Origin: Palsa-504 sp963822765
Lineage (GTDB): Bacteria; Actinomycetota; Actinomycetes; Streptosporangiales; Streptosporangiaceae
Length of the DNA stretch: 64,000 nt
NCBI GenBank assembly: GCA_963822765.1
Contig: CAWGJL010000032.1
Coordinates: 1-64,000 of the forward strand
Direction: 5' to 3'
Positions 17,325-26,030 of the stretch are shown here, in pieces (the stretch's first letter is position 1; each line of letters opens with the position of its first letter). Both the position numbers and the translations under genes were made by a program. A model generated the notes under the pieces. That model made no database searches, was not told the origin of the DNA, and saw nothing but the letters and a program-made list of their open reading frames with translations.

Positions 17325-18469
17325 TCACAGCGTGCTTGCGAGCACCTCGCTGACGCTCACCCAGCGGCCGGAGGCGGCCGAGGATTCCATCGCGTCGCAC
17401 ACCGCCTGGACCGCGGCGCCGTCGGCGAAGTCCGGGCGCCACGGCGCGTCCGGCCAGCCCTCCAGCAGGTCGGCGGCCTGGTTGGCGAACGAGGAGCCGT
17501 ACCCGACACCCTGGCCGATCGGCCACCACTGCGCCGCGTACGGGTGCGACGGGTGTTCGGCCCGGATCCGGCGCATCCCGTACAGCCGGATGTCGTCGTC
17601 CGCGCCGCCGTACCACAGCTCGTTCAGCCGGGCGTAGCTGAACACCAGCGTGCCCTGGCTGCCGTTCACCTCGACGGTGAAGTCGCACGGCCAGGCGCAC
17701 CGCGGCCCGGGCCACCTCCATGGTGCCGCGCGCCCCGGATTCGAAGCGCAGCAGGGCACTGGCCGCGTCGTCCACCGTCACCGGGGCCATCCCGCCCTCA
17801 AAAGCGCGCTCGCCGATGAACGTCGCCGCCTGCGCGCAGACGCTGTTCACCGGGCCGGCCATCGAACAGCGCCATGTCGATCAGGTGGCTGCCCAGGTCG
17901 GCGATGGTGGTTCCGCCCATGGCCCGGTCGAAGCGCCAGTCCCATCCGGTGGCCGGGTCGGCGAACTCGTCGGACAGCCAGGTGGCCCGCCACAGCCTGA
18001 CCTGGCCGACCGCGCCCTCGTCGATCATCCGCCGCATCAGCGCGACCGCGGGCAGCCGCCGGTAGTTGAAGCCGACCGCGTTGTGCACCCCGGCCCGGGT
18101 CACCGCGTCCAGCGCGCCGGCCGCCTCCGCGTAGGTCAGGGCCAGCGGCTTCTCGCACAGCACCGCCTTGCCCGCCGCCGCGGCCTGCGTCGCGATCTGC
18201 GCGTGGGTGCCGGGCGGGGTGCAGATGTCCACCACGTCCACGTCGTCCCGGCTGATCAGCTCGCGCCAGTCGGTCACCGTTTCCGGTACCCCGTACGCGC
18301 GGGCGGCCGCGGCGACCGCCCCGGCGTCCCGCCCGGACATCACCGTGACCACCGGTGTCACCGGCAGCCGGCGCAGCAGCGGCGCGACCCGGTAGCCGTA
18401 GCTGTGCGCCTTGCCCATCACCCCGTAGCCGGCGATGCCGATCCGCAGCGGCGGCGGTGTCGCGCTCAT
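17325..18469 (-). pseudogene. Gfo/Idh/MocA oxidoreductase, two frameshifts
   Basis: The N-terminal 200 residues are normal for the family: a Rossmann motif GIAGYGVMGKAHSYGY, the EKP motif (AVLCEKPLAL) and MGGTTIADLGSHLIDMALFD, which includes the catalytic His. Reading must change frame near 17865 (to MAGPVNSVCAQAATFIGERA) and again near 17695 (to DFTVEVNGSQGTLVFSYARL) to reach the stop at 17325. The ATG at 18469 overlaps the upstream dehydrogenase stop by ATGA. These enzymes oxidise sugars or cyclitols with NAD(P). If the breaks are consensus errors, the gene is functional and the last of a four-gene operon. Confidence 0.8.
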
Positions 18470-19458
18470 CCGCCGGGCCGGTGCCGGTAGCTCGGCGGCA
18501 GGCCGTCGCTGACATGCTGGCCCGCGACGTGCTGGCCCGGGTATGGGGCCGGTATCGCGGCGGTGACCCGCTCGGCCGCCGCCAGCGCCGCGATCGCGTC
18601 GGCGGCCGTCGCGCCCTGGCACGGCCCGCCCGCCGCGAACGACGCGAAGCTCTCCGCCTGGGCGCGGAGCGCGGCGAGCTGGGCGACCTCGCCCTCGGCC
18701 GGGTCGATGACGTCGCACCGCTCATGACCTTCAGTCCCGAACGCCTCGGCCCACACCGCGTCGCCCACCCGGAAGTAGCGGCCCAGCGAGACGAACCCGG
18801 TGGCGCCGCCGGACAAGGTGAGGACCACCTGCGCGCCGTCCACGTCGGCGATCCCGTCGGGCGCCGAGCCGGACGACACCACGGCCAGGCCCGCGATGTC
18901 CTGGCCGGTCAGCCAGCGCAGCTGATCGAACTCGTGCACGCCCATGTCGATCGCGATCCCGCCGCTGTGCGCGCGGAAGACCGGCGACGGCGGCCGCTCG
19001 TCCCACTGGTAGCAGGTGACCAGGTGGATGACGCCGAGCTCGCCCGCGGCGATCCGGTCATGCAACTGCCGCAGGCCCGGCACGAACCGCCGCCAGTAGG
19101 CCACCTGCAGCGGCACCCCGGCCGCCGCGGCGGCCTGCGCCGACGTCTGCGCGGCGGCGGCGGTCAGCCCGCACGGTTTCTCGCACAAGATGGGCAGCCC
19201 GCGCGCGGCGACTTCGGCGATGATCGCGCCGTGCTGGTCGGTGGGGGCGGCGATGAGCACCCCGTCCAGCGCCGTCCGGTCCAGCATCTCCGCGACGCTC
19301 TGGTAGACCGCCACGCCCGGCGCGGCCACGGCCTCGCGGGCGGCCGGCGACATCTCCGCGATGGCGGTCACTTTTACTACGTCTGAGCCGGCTAGGGCCC
19401 GCAGATGGGTGCGGCCCATGCGCCCCGCACCTATCAGGCCTATTCCGAACGGTGCCAT
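18466..19458 (-). CDS. Gfo/Idh/MocA oxidoreductase (inositol 2-dehydrogenase-like)
   Basis: The intact 330-residue protein has the NAD(P)-binding motif GLIGAGRMGRTHLRAL, the catalytic-Lys EKP motif (LPILCEKPCGL) and the downstream IAIDMGVHEFDQLRWLTG containing the active-site His/Asp, as in IolG-type inositol dehydrogenases. Its N-terminus overlaps the upstream TIM-barrel gene by 19 nt and its stop overlaps the next dehydrogenase by ATGA. It probably oxidises a hydroxyl of a cyclitol or sugar; the exact substrate is unknown. Confidence 0.9.
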   Translation of the reverse strand: MAPFGIGLIGAGRMGRTHLRALAGSDVVKVTAIAEMSPAAREAVAAPGVAVYQSVAEMLDRTALDGVLIAAPTDQHGAIIAEVAARGLPILCEKPCGLTAAAAQTSAQAAAAAGVPLQVAYWRRFVPGLRQLHDRIAAGELGVIHLVTCYQWDERPPSPVFRAHSGGIAIDMGVHEFDQLRWLTGQDIAGLAVVSSGSAPDGIADVDGAQVVLTLSGGATGFVSLGRYFRVGDAVWAEAFGTEGHERCDVIDPAEGEVAQLAALRAQAESFASFAAGGPCQGATAADAIAALAAAERVTAAIPAPYPGQHVAGQHVSDGLPPSYRHRPGG

Positions 19459-20390
19459 GGTGACAGCTGTCGCCTCTCGCTAGTCGTAAGGCCGCGCGCG
19501 GCGAGGAACTCGCGGTTGTGCCGCTGCTCGGCCGCGGCCCGCGCGAACCGCTCGGCGCTGCGCGGCAGGATGTCCTGCTCGACCACCAGCCAGCCGCCGA
19601 ACGAGATCCGGCGCAGGCCGTCCAGCACGGCGTCGGCGTCCAGGTCGCCGCCGCCCAGCGCGCAGAACGCCTCCCGGGTCCAGATCTCGGTCACCGGCGC
19701 CTCGTCCGCGATGATCTCGGCCATGACCGGCAGCCGGGCGTCCTTGAGGTGCACGTGGTTGACCCGGTCGCCGAGGTCGCGCAGCATGGCCACCGGGTCG
19801 CCGCCGCCGAGCAGCATGTGCCCGGTCTCCAGGCACAGCCCGACGTCGGATACCTCGAGCACCCGCTCGATCTCCCACGGCGCCTCGACATTGGTGCCGG
19901 TCTCCGGGTGGAAGGTCGGCTCGTAGCCCCGGTCCCGGCAGCGGTCGATCACCCGGGCCAGGCCGGCCGCGAACCGGCGCCATGCGTCGGCGTCGAACCC
20001 GAGCGAGGGGTCCCGGGCCGAACGCCCGGGCCGGTTCCGCCGCGCCTGGCTGCCCGCCTCGGCCAGCGTCGGCCGCGGCGGCGGGCCGGGGAGGTAGGAC
20101 CGGACGGCGTCGAACACGGCCAGGATGGCGTCCAGCTCGGGCAGCGTCCGCTCCAGCGCGTCGTGGTCGGCGTACGGCAGCTCCACGTAGGCGCCGGCCA
20201 GGCCGAGGCCGCGCTCGGCCAGCAGTTCGCCGAGCCGCTCGCCGCTGCCCAGGTAGCCGACCGGGCCGAGGTCGATGCCCGCGTACCCGGCCGCGGCCAC
20301 CTGGTCCAGGACCGTGATGCCGTCGGGCACGTCGGGGTCGTGGCCGACGGTCAGCTCGAAGGCCCCGTAGCTGACCGGGGCGTTCGCCAC
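19440..20390 (-). CDS. Sugar-phosphate isomerase/epimerase family TIM barrel (IolE-like)
   Basis: The 316-residue protein belongs to the xylose-isomerase-like AP2Ec barrel family. Metal-site segments are visible: FHPETGTNVEAPWEIER, LCLETGHMLLGGGD, RVNHVHLKD and the C-terminal VVEQDILP. Inosose dehydratases (IolE) and 2-keto-myo-inositol isomerases (IolI) look like this. It overlaps the following dehydrogenase by 19 nt and lies 12 bp after the upstream gene, so it sits inside one operon. An acid/base isomerisation or dehydration after dehydrogenation is the likely role. Confidence 0.87.
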   Translation of the reverse strand: MANAPVSYGAFELTVGHDPDVPDGITVLDQVAAAGYAGIDLGPVGYLGSGERLGELLAERGLGLAGAYVELPYADHDALERTLPELDAILAVFDAVRSYLPGPPPRPTLAEAGSQARRNRPGRSARDPSLGFDADAWRRFAAGLARVIDRCRDRGYEPTFHPETGTNVEAPWEIERVLEVSDVGLCLETGHMLLGGGDPVAMLRDLGDRVNHVHLKDARLPVMAEIIADEAPVTEIWTREAFCALGGGDLDADAVLDGLRRISFGGWLVVEQDILPRSAERFARAAAEQRHNREFLAARGLTTSERRQLSPWHRSE

Positions 20391-20402
20391 CGCGATGTCC
20401 GC

Positions 20403-22580
20403 TCATCGTGCTCCTCCCATGGGGGGATCGCCGCTCATCCCCGGACTCCTGCTCCGCTTGCTCGCTTCGGTCCCTGTCGGGTAGTCGACCGGTGCCGACC
20501 GGTGGTGACTGTCGATGATTGCCTGGCACAGCATGATGTCCCGCAGCCCATCCCGGCCCGAGGTGGGCGGCGGGCGGCCGGTGACGATGCTGTCATGGAA
20601 CGCCACCAGCTCGTTCTTGAACCCGCTCTCGTACCCGGTGACCTCCTCGGTCCGCCAGGAGCGGCTCGTGCCGTCGGCACCGCCCTCGATCTCGAGCGTG
20701 GCTGGCTCGTTGCGCAGGAACGGCGACGGGAAGGTCAGCCGCAGCCGGCGGTCCGGCGCGTACAGCGCGAACTCCATTTCGTAGCGCGCGATGCCTGGCA
20801 GGTCGATCCAGTGGATGGCGGCCGGCAGGTCACCGAACCGCAGCATCACGGTGACCTGGTCCAGGGCCAGGCTGGCGTAGTCCAGCCGGGTCGGCTCACC
20901 GAGCAGACCGCGCACCGTGTTCAGCTCGTGGACCAGCGTATCCAGCAGCACCATCTCGTAGACCTGCCGCTCCAGCTCGGTGGCCGTGCTGGTCGCCGCC
21001 CTGATCCGCTCCTGGCTGTCGCGCCGAAGGTCCTCCGCTACCGCGGCCGGGAGCGGCACCCGCGGCAGCAGCGGGTAGTGCCCGATATAGGGCCGCAGCG
21101 GCGACTCGGACGTCGTCACCCGCAGCAGCCGGGCGCCCGCCAGCTCGGTGGTCTCCGCCCGCATCCGCGTGAACGCCGGGTCGTACCGTTTCGGGTAGCC
21201 GACCATCAAGATCACCCCGGCCTGGTCGGCGGCGGCCACCATGGCCTGGCCTTCGGCGGCCGAGTAGCACATCGGCTTCTCCGCGAACACGTGCCGCCCC
21301 GCCCGGGCGGCCGCTTCGGCGATCGGCGCGTGGCTGCCCGAGGTGAGCACCATCACCGCGTCGAGCGGGTGCGCGACCAGCTCGCGCCAGTCGGTGAAGG
21401 CGGCCGGGATGCCGTACCGTTCGGCGCACGCCCGGGCGCTTTCGCCGTCCAGGTCGCAGACCGCCGCGACCTCGAACCGGTCGGCTAGTTCGGCCAGGTA
21501 GTGCAGGTGCATGACCTGGGCGATGACGCCGGTCCCGACCAGGCCGACCCGGACCTTGGTCACGCCGGCTCCAGCGCGTCGTCGTCGGCCGCGGTTCGTC
21601 GATCGCGGTTCGTCGGCCGCGGCGTCGTCGATCGCGGCCCGCAGCAGCCGTGCCGCCTCCGGCACGCCGGTGGTGGCCGGGACGAACGGGTCCTCGTGCT
21701 CGATCGAGATGACCTGCGCCTGCGAGCCGTCCAGCGCGCGGACCAGCCCCGCCCACCAGTCCCGGTCGTGGCCTCGGCCAGGTACCGCGAAGGTCCACGG
21801 CATGTCGGCGGCCGGCTCGGGCCAGCGCCGGTCGAGCACGCCGTTCAGGGCCAGGTGCTCTTCGGCGAAGACGGTGTCCTTGCCGTGCACGTGCCCGACC
21901 CGGTCACCCAGCGCCGCGGCTACCTTGTGGCCGTCCATGCCCATCCAGAAGAAGTGGCTCGGGTCGAGGTTGGCCGCCAGCGCCGGGCCGAGCGCGGCCA
22001 CCCGGCCGAACGTCTCCACGTTGAACACGCAGGTACCCGGGTGCAGCTCCAGGCAGACCCGCAGCTCCGGGTCCTGCGCGGCGGCGAAACCGGCCAGGTC
22101 GGCCCAGTAGGGCGCGATCTGCTCCTCCCACTGCCGCTGGTAGACGCCCTCCAGGTAGGGGAGCCAGCCGCCCGCCCCGAAGTGCGGTACCCGGTCGCCG
22201 GCGGCGCCGGCCGGACAGCCCGCCAGCGCCACGACCCGGGTGACGCCGAGCAGCGCGGCCAGCCGGATGGCGTCGCGGAGCGCCCGGTCATGTTCCCGGG
22301 CCAGTTCGGCGTCGGGGTGCAGCGGGTTGCCCCAGGCGTTCAGCGCGTCGATCCGCAGCCCGTGCCGGGCGATCTCGTCCCGCCAGGCCGTGCGGGCCTG
22401 GTCGCTGGCCAGCAGGGTCGGCACGTCGCAGTGCGGATGGGGTGCGTAGCCGCCCGCCCCGATCTCCAGGTCGGTGACGTCCGGCGCGTGCTCGCGCAGC
22501 CACGGCATGACCCGGTCCAGCGGCCAGTCCAGGAAGGCTTCCAGCACCACGCCGATCCGCAGGCTGCGATCGGCGGTCAT
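20403..22580 (-). CDS. TIM-barrel isomerase fused in frame to a Gfo/Idh oxidoreductase
   Basis: The 725-residue reading frame joins two complete modules. Residues 1-320 are an AP2Ec-type barrel (CLELHPGTCVFNVETFG, DPSHFFWMGMDG, GHVHGKDTVF, ISIEHEDPF). From about residue 340 a Gfo/Idh dehydrogenase begins (VGLVGTGVIAQVMHLHYLAE, later HVFAEKPMCYSAAEG). The junction DEPRSTNRGRRRRAGAG lies over a short GC repeat. In the alternative frame it reads DDDALEPA followed by TGA overlapping GTG at 21563, the usual 4-nt overlap of this operon. So the fusion may result from a one-base indel; separate genes would be about 21560-22580 and 20403-21563. It is the first gene of the operon, about 170 bp from the twin-palindrome module. 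Confidence 0.8.
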   Translation of the reverse strand: MTADRSLRIGVVLEAFLDWPLDRVMPWLREHAPDVTDLEIGAGGYAPHPHCDVPTLLASDQARTAWRDEIARHGLRIDALNAWGNPLHPDAELAREHDRALRDAIRLAALLGVTRVVALAGCPAGAAGDRVPHFGAGGWLPYLEGVYQRQWEEQIAPYWADLAGFAAAQDPELRVCLELHPGTCVFNVETFGRVAALGPALAANLDPSHFFWMGMDGHKVAAALGDRVGHVHGKDTVFAEEHLALNGVLDRRWPEPAADMPWTFAVPGRGHDRDWWAGLVRALDGSQAQVISIEHEDPFVPATTGVPEAARLLRAAIDDAAADEPRSTNRGRRRRAGAGVTKVRVGLVGTGVIAQVMHLHYLAELADRFEVAAVCDLDGESARACAERYGIPAAFTDWRELVAHPLDAVMVLTSGSHAPIAEAAARAGRHVFAEKPMCYSAAEGQAMVAAADQAGVILMVGYPKRYDPAFTRMRAETTELAGARLLRVTTSESPLRPYIGHYPLLPRVPLPAAVAEDLRRDSQERIRAATSTATELERQVYEMVLLDTLVHELNTVRGLLGEPTRLDYASLALDQVTVMLRFGDLPAAIHWIDLPGIARYEMEFALYAPDRRLRLTFPSPFLRNEPATLEIEGGADGTSRSWRTEEVTGYESGFKNELVAFHDSIVTGRPPPTSGRDGLRDIMLCQAIIDSHHRSAPVDYPTGTEASKRSRSPGMSGDPPMGGAR

Positions 22581-22650
22581 CCGCGTCTGCCTCCCTCGGT
22601 CGCGATAGCTGATCCTCGCCCGGACCGCTATGACCTGTCAAGCGTCTGTG

Positions 22651-22660
22651 AGTATGTCAA
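22651..22660 (-). promoter_or_regulatory. TTGACATACT motif upstream of isomerase/dehydrogenase operon
   Basis: On the minus strand TTGACATACT lies about 70 bp upstream of the operon start, with a second TTGACA at 22637-22642. The same 10-mer occurs upstream of the ABC importer at 24936. It can serve as a -35 element or as part of a GntR operator; no good -10 is visible at 17 bp. Confidence 0.35.
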
Positions 22661-22751
22661 GACAAAATAGAAAACGGGTTCCCGCCCGCCCGCCTCTCCG
22701 TACCCGGGCCCGAGCCGTTTCCACCAGCCCGGCCTCCGAGCCCTTCCAAAC

Positions 22752-22810
22752 CGAATGAACCCCGGGGTTCACTGCCCTCTAGCGTGGTGAACCCCGGGTT
22801 TCACCCCGTT
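22752..22810 (+). promoter_or_regulatory. 59-bp twin-palindrome module, copy A
   Basis: Box 1 is TGAACCCCGGGGTTCA (22756-22771) and box 2 is TGAACCCCGGGTTTCA (22788-22803), centre to centre 32 bp, about three helical turns. The module starts CGAATGAAC and ends GTT. It ends 73 bp before the GntR start codon. A TATAAT sequence follows at 22839-22844. Of 59 positions, 45 are identical in copies A, B and C. It is likely an operator/activator site or a small repeat. Confidence 0.75.
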
Positions 22811-22838
22811 GCACGGAGCCGATTAACTCTGCAGTGGT

Positions 22839-22844
22839 TATAAT
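22839..22844 (+). promoter_or_regulatory. Putative -10 box of the GntR gene
   Basis: A perfect TATAAT stands 40 bp upstream of the GntR start in otherwise GC-rich DNA. No convincing -35 lies at 17 bp, which would suit activator-dependent initiation from the module just upstream. Confidence 0.45.
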
Positions 22845-22883
22845 GTTCAAACAAATATCCCTAGTTCCTGCCCGGATGAGAAT

Positions 22884-23654
22884 ATGCCTGAACGCGAGAT
22901 CGCCGCGAGCGGCCCGATCACCATCGACCGGACGAGCCCGGTGCCGCTGTACTTCCAGCTGGCCCAGTACTTCGAGTCCGCCATCAGATCCGGCGCGCTC
23001 AAGGTGGGCGCCCGGCTGGAGAACGAGGTCCAGCTGGCGGAGATGCTCGGCCTGTCCCGGCCCACGGTCCGGGCCGCCTTCCTCTACCTGGCCAACAAGG
23101 GCCTGGTCGTCCGTAAGCGCGGCGCGGGCACTTTGGTGGCGAACGAGCGGATCGATCGCAATGTCGAGCTGACCAGCCTCTACGACGACCTGGCGGCCAG
23201 CGGCCGCAAGCCTGCCACCCGGGTGCTGAAGGCCGAGGTCAGTCACGCCAGCGACCAGGTCGCCGACGCCCTGCAGTTGCCCGAGCGGGCGCTGGTGATG
23301 TCGCTGGAGCGGATCCGGCTGGCCGACGGCGAGCCGATGGCCCTGATGCACAACTACCTGCCCGCCGGGCTGGTCCAGCTCAACGTCGAGATGCTCGAGC
23401 AGCACGGCCTGTACGAGCTGCTGCGGGCCTCCGGCGTCGGGCTGTACTCGGCCACCCAGCGGATGGGGGCGAAGAACGCCTCGGCCTCCGAGGCCCGCAC
23501 GCTGGACGAGACCCGCGGCACGGCGCTGCTGACCATGGAGCGCATCGCCTACGACCAGGTGGCCCGCCCGGTCGAGTTCGCCCGGCACCTGTACCGTGCC
23601 TCCCGGTACGCCTTCACCACGAGCTTCCCCCGGCCAGAGGCGGTCATCGGCTGA
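22884..23654 (+). CDS. GntR-family regulator, HutC/UTRA subclass
   Basis: The 256-residue protein has an N-terminal winged helix (EVQLAEMLGLSRPTVRAAFL, then KGLVVRKRGAGTLV) and a C-terminal UTRA ligand domain (LERIRLADGEPMALMHNYLP; RMGAKNASASEARTLDE). UTRA domains bind small metabolites such as sugar phosphates, and the protein normally represses adjacent catabolic genes. It is divergent from the isomerase/dehydrogenase operon and convergent (11-nt overlap) with the PLP-enzyme gene. It closely resembles the second GntR at 48529, including the MHNYLPAGL segment, so the two are probably paralogues sensing related ligands. Confidence 0.92.
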   Translation: MPEREIAASGPITIDRTSPVPLYFQLAQYFESAIRSGALKVGARLENEVQLAEMLGLSRPTVRAAFLYLANKGLVVRKRGAGTLVANERIDRNVELTSLYDDLAASGRKPATRVLKAEVSHASDQVADALQLPERALVMSLERIRLADGEPMALMHNYLPAGLVQLNVEMLEQHGLYELLRASGVGLYSATQRMGAKNASASEARTLDETRGTALLTMERIAYDQVARPVEFARHLYRASRYAFTTSFPRPEAVIG

Positions 23655-24765
23655 CGCCGGGCAGGCGGTAGCGCCGCCTGCCATCGACCTCCCATTCGGT
23701 GAACTCGGTTCCGCTCCAGGCAAAGAGCCGGTCGTAGAGGTTGACGGCCGGATCGACGTGAGCCGGGATGAGCAGCACCTTGTCACCCACGGCGAGCGCG
23801 TCGGCCCCGGCCGCCAGCCTCACCTGCGCGTGCTCGTCGGACAACGCCGTCACCCGGGCCCCCGTGGCCTGGATGACCGGCATGCCGTACTCCACCGTGA
23901 GCTCTTTGAGGCCGACGTTGAGCACGGCGCGGGACGGACGACGGCTGATCACCGTGGTCACGCAGTACAGCGCCGGCTCGAACGGCAGGTCGAGCGTGCC
24001 GTAACGGCCGTCCATGAGCACATACGAGCCGGCCTGGATTTCGGTCAGGGCGCCCGCCTGGGCGGCGAGATCATACGTGCCGGTGCCGCCGCCCGATATC
24101 ACCTCGCAGGCGAATCCGGCGGCGGCCAGCCGGTCCCGTTCATGCTTGATCTGCAGGGCGGCCTGCTGGACGAGGGTGGCGCGGACCTCGCGGCTGTCGC
24201 GGTGCACGGCGTGACCTTCGTAGGCCTGCAGCCCGCGGAAGCTGAGCCCCTCCTGCCGGGTGATCTGCTCGGCCAGCGGGACCAGGCTGGCGTCGCCGAA
24301 CGGCAGCCCGCACCGTCCGGCGCCCACGTCCAGCTCGATCAGCGCGCCGATCGGCACGCCGCGCCTGGTGGCCGCCCTGGCCAGCAAGTCGACCTGGAGC
24401 TCGTGGTCGATGACCACGGTCAGCCGCGCCAGGGCGGCCGCCTCGGCCACCTCGTCAAGCGCAGCCGCGTCGACGACTTGATTCGCGATCAGGATGTCCC
24501 CGAATCCGGCCTGGGCCAGGACCAGCGCCTCCCATGAGGTCTGGCAGGCCACGCCGGCGCAGCCGCCCGCGTCGAGTTGCTGCCGCATCAGCGTCGTGCA
24601 CTTGTGGGCCTTGAAGTGCGGCCGCAGGACTGCTGGCTGGCCGGCGAAGAACTCCGCGCACCGGCGGATGTTCCGGCTCGCGGCGGGCACGTCCACTACG
24701 AGGCACGGCGTCAGGAGCTGATCAAACGCTGAAGACGGTAGCTGGATCACCCTGACATCATCCAT
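23644..24765 (-). CDS. D-threonine aldolase/alanine racemase-fold PLP enzyme
   Basis: The protein of about 373 residues has the fold-III PLP pattern: LTPCLVVDVPAASRNIRR and RPHFKAHKCTTL with the PLP Lys, then SGGGTGTYDLAA for phosphate binding, and a C-terminal IPAHVDPAVNLYD resembling the His-x-x/Asp metal site of D-threonine aldolases. Members cleave or dehydrate D-3-hydroxy amino acids. The start at 24765 is preferred over 24840 because family similarity begins just after it. It lies between the GntR and the ABC importer operon, suggesting a beta-hydroxy amino acid or amino-sugar step in the same pathway. Confidence 0.88.
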   Translation of the reverse strand: MDDVRVIQLPSSAFDQLLTPCLVVDVPAASRNIRRCAEFFAGQPAVLRPHFKAHKCTTLMRQQLDAGGCAGVACQTSWEALVLAQAGFGDILIANQVVDAAALDEVAEAAALARLTVVIDHELQVDLLARAATRRGVPIGALIELDVGAGRCGLPFGDASLVPLAEQITRQEGLSFRGLQAYEGHAVHRDSREVRATLVQQAALQIKHERDRLAAAGFACEVISGGGTGTYDLAAQAGALTEIQAGSYVLMDGRYGTLDLPFEPALYCVTTVISRRPSRAVLNVGLKELTVEYGMPVIQATGARVTALSDEHAQVRLAAGADALAVGDKVLLIPAHVDPAVNLYDRLFAWSGTEFTEWEVDGRRRYRLPGVSR

Positions 24766-24843
24766 CGGCCAGATCCGGCCGGTACGGCGGCACGCGCACG
24801 GCCTAAGCGAATGTCTACGCTTGTCACTTGAAGCTGTCAAGAA

Positions 24844-24945
24844 TTTGTTCTAACAAACTAGGATTTCGCGAGCGTGAGCTGGAGTTTTCGCTGCATATTT
24901 GTCAGATGATCTAGATAACAAGATGTTCTCAAGTATTGACATACT
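24844..24945. promoter_or_regulatory. AT-rich bidirectional regulatory region
   Basis: This stretch separates the PLP-enzyme gene from the ABC importer operon. It holds a palindrome TTTGTT-CT-AACAAA (24844-24857) and AGTAT-TGAC-ATACT (24932-24945), which contains TTGACATACT. The latter 10-mer also lies upstream of the divergent isomerase operon. These are candidate operators for the nearby HutC-type GntR, by inference only. Confidence 0.45.
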
Positions 24946-25055
24946 AACGCCGCGTCGGGCAGCGTAGCGGGAACGAAGTTCGCGGCTGGGTCGCGGCCGA
25001 GTGAGGTGATCCCGATGGCCGGGTGTGCGTTCGCAGCGTGGCGGCGCGGACCGGG

Positions 25056-26030
25056 ATGACCATCGACCACCGCGGCGACCTCGCCGCGAGTCAGCCGCCC
25101 GCCCCCCGCCCGGCCGGCCTGCGGGCCACCGCGCTGCGGCGGCTGCGCCATGATCCGGCCGCGATTTTCGCGTTCTGCCTGCTGATCCTGCTGGTGCTCG
25201 CGGCCCTGATCGGGGGGCCGCTCGCCGCCACGCTCACCGGCCACTCGCCGATCGCCCAGTACCCCGACGCGCTGCACTCCGACGGCCTGCCGATCGGCTT
25301 CCTGTCCCGCACCCTCAACGCGACCGGGACGGCGACGAACCCGCACGGCAGCCTGTTCATCCTCGGCGCCGACCAGCTCGGCCGGGACCAGCTCGTCCGG
25401 GTGCTCTACGGAGCGCGGATCTCGCTGCTCGTCGCCACCTCGGCGACGGCCGTCGCCCTGGTGATCGGCGTATCGCTGGGCCTGCTGGCCGGCTACCTCG
25501 GCGGCTGGGTGGACGCGATCGTGACCCGGATGACCGAGACCGCGATGGCGTTCCCGAACGTCCTGCTCGGGGTCGGGCTGGCCATTGTCATCGGGCCCGG
25601 GCTGCTTAACGTCGTGATCATCATCTCGCTGTTCACCTGGTACTACCCGGCCAGGATCGTGCGCGGCACCACCGTGGCCACCAAGAAGATGACGTTCGTG
25701 GCGGCCGCCAGAGCCCTGGGGGCCCGCCCCCGGCGGCTGCTCCTGGTCCACCTGCTGCCGCAGGTGTGGGGACCGCTGCTGGTCTACGCGACCTCGATCA
25801 TCGCGAACAACATCATCTTCGAGGCCGGCCTGTCCTATCTCGGGGTGGGCGTGCCGCCGCCCACCCCGAGCTGGGGCCAGATGCTCTCGGACGCGGTGAC
25901 ATCCGGCATGTACCAGACCGACATCGGCCTGGCCCTGGTGCCCGGGCTCGCGCTGGTCATGACCATGCTCGCCTTCAACCTGCTCGGCGACGGGATCAGG
26001 GACGCGCTGGACCCCAAGGGACGCCGATGA
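25056..26030 (+). CDS. ABC transporter permease (DppC/OppC type)
   Basis: The protein of about 324 residues has the DppC layout: an N-terminal helix (IFAFCLLILLVLAALIGG), the motif LGADQLGRDQLVRVLYGARI, further helices, and the EAA-type loop AAARALGARPRRLLLVHLLP that contacts the ATPase, ending GDGIRDALDPKGRR. It pairs with the DppB-type permease whose ATG overlaps this gene's TGA. GTG at 25023 is an alternative start; the ATG at 25056 gives a typical N-terminus. It is the first gene of a dipeptide/nickel-type importer operon. Confidence 0.92.
   Translation: MTIDHRGDLAASQPPAPRPAGLRATALRRLRHDPAAIFAFCLLILLVLAALIGGPLAATLTGHSPIAQYPDALHSDGLPIGFLSRTLNATGTATNPHGSLFILGADQLGRDQLVRVLYGARISLLVATSATAVALVIGVSLGLLAGYLGGWVDAIVTRMTETAMAFPNVLLGVGLAIVIGPGLLNVVIIISLFTWYYPARIVRGTTVATKKMTFVAAARALGARPRRLLLVHLLPQVWGPLLVYATSIIANNIIFEAGLSYLGVGVPPPTPSWGQMLSDAVTSGMYQTDIGLALVPGLALVMTMLAFNLLGDGIRDALDPKGRR

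Noticed and set aside
19518..21488. 656-codon plus-strand frame
   Set aside because: It is antisense to the clearly recognisable TIM-barrel and dehydrogenase genes and has the skewed composition of a shadow frame.
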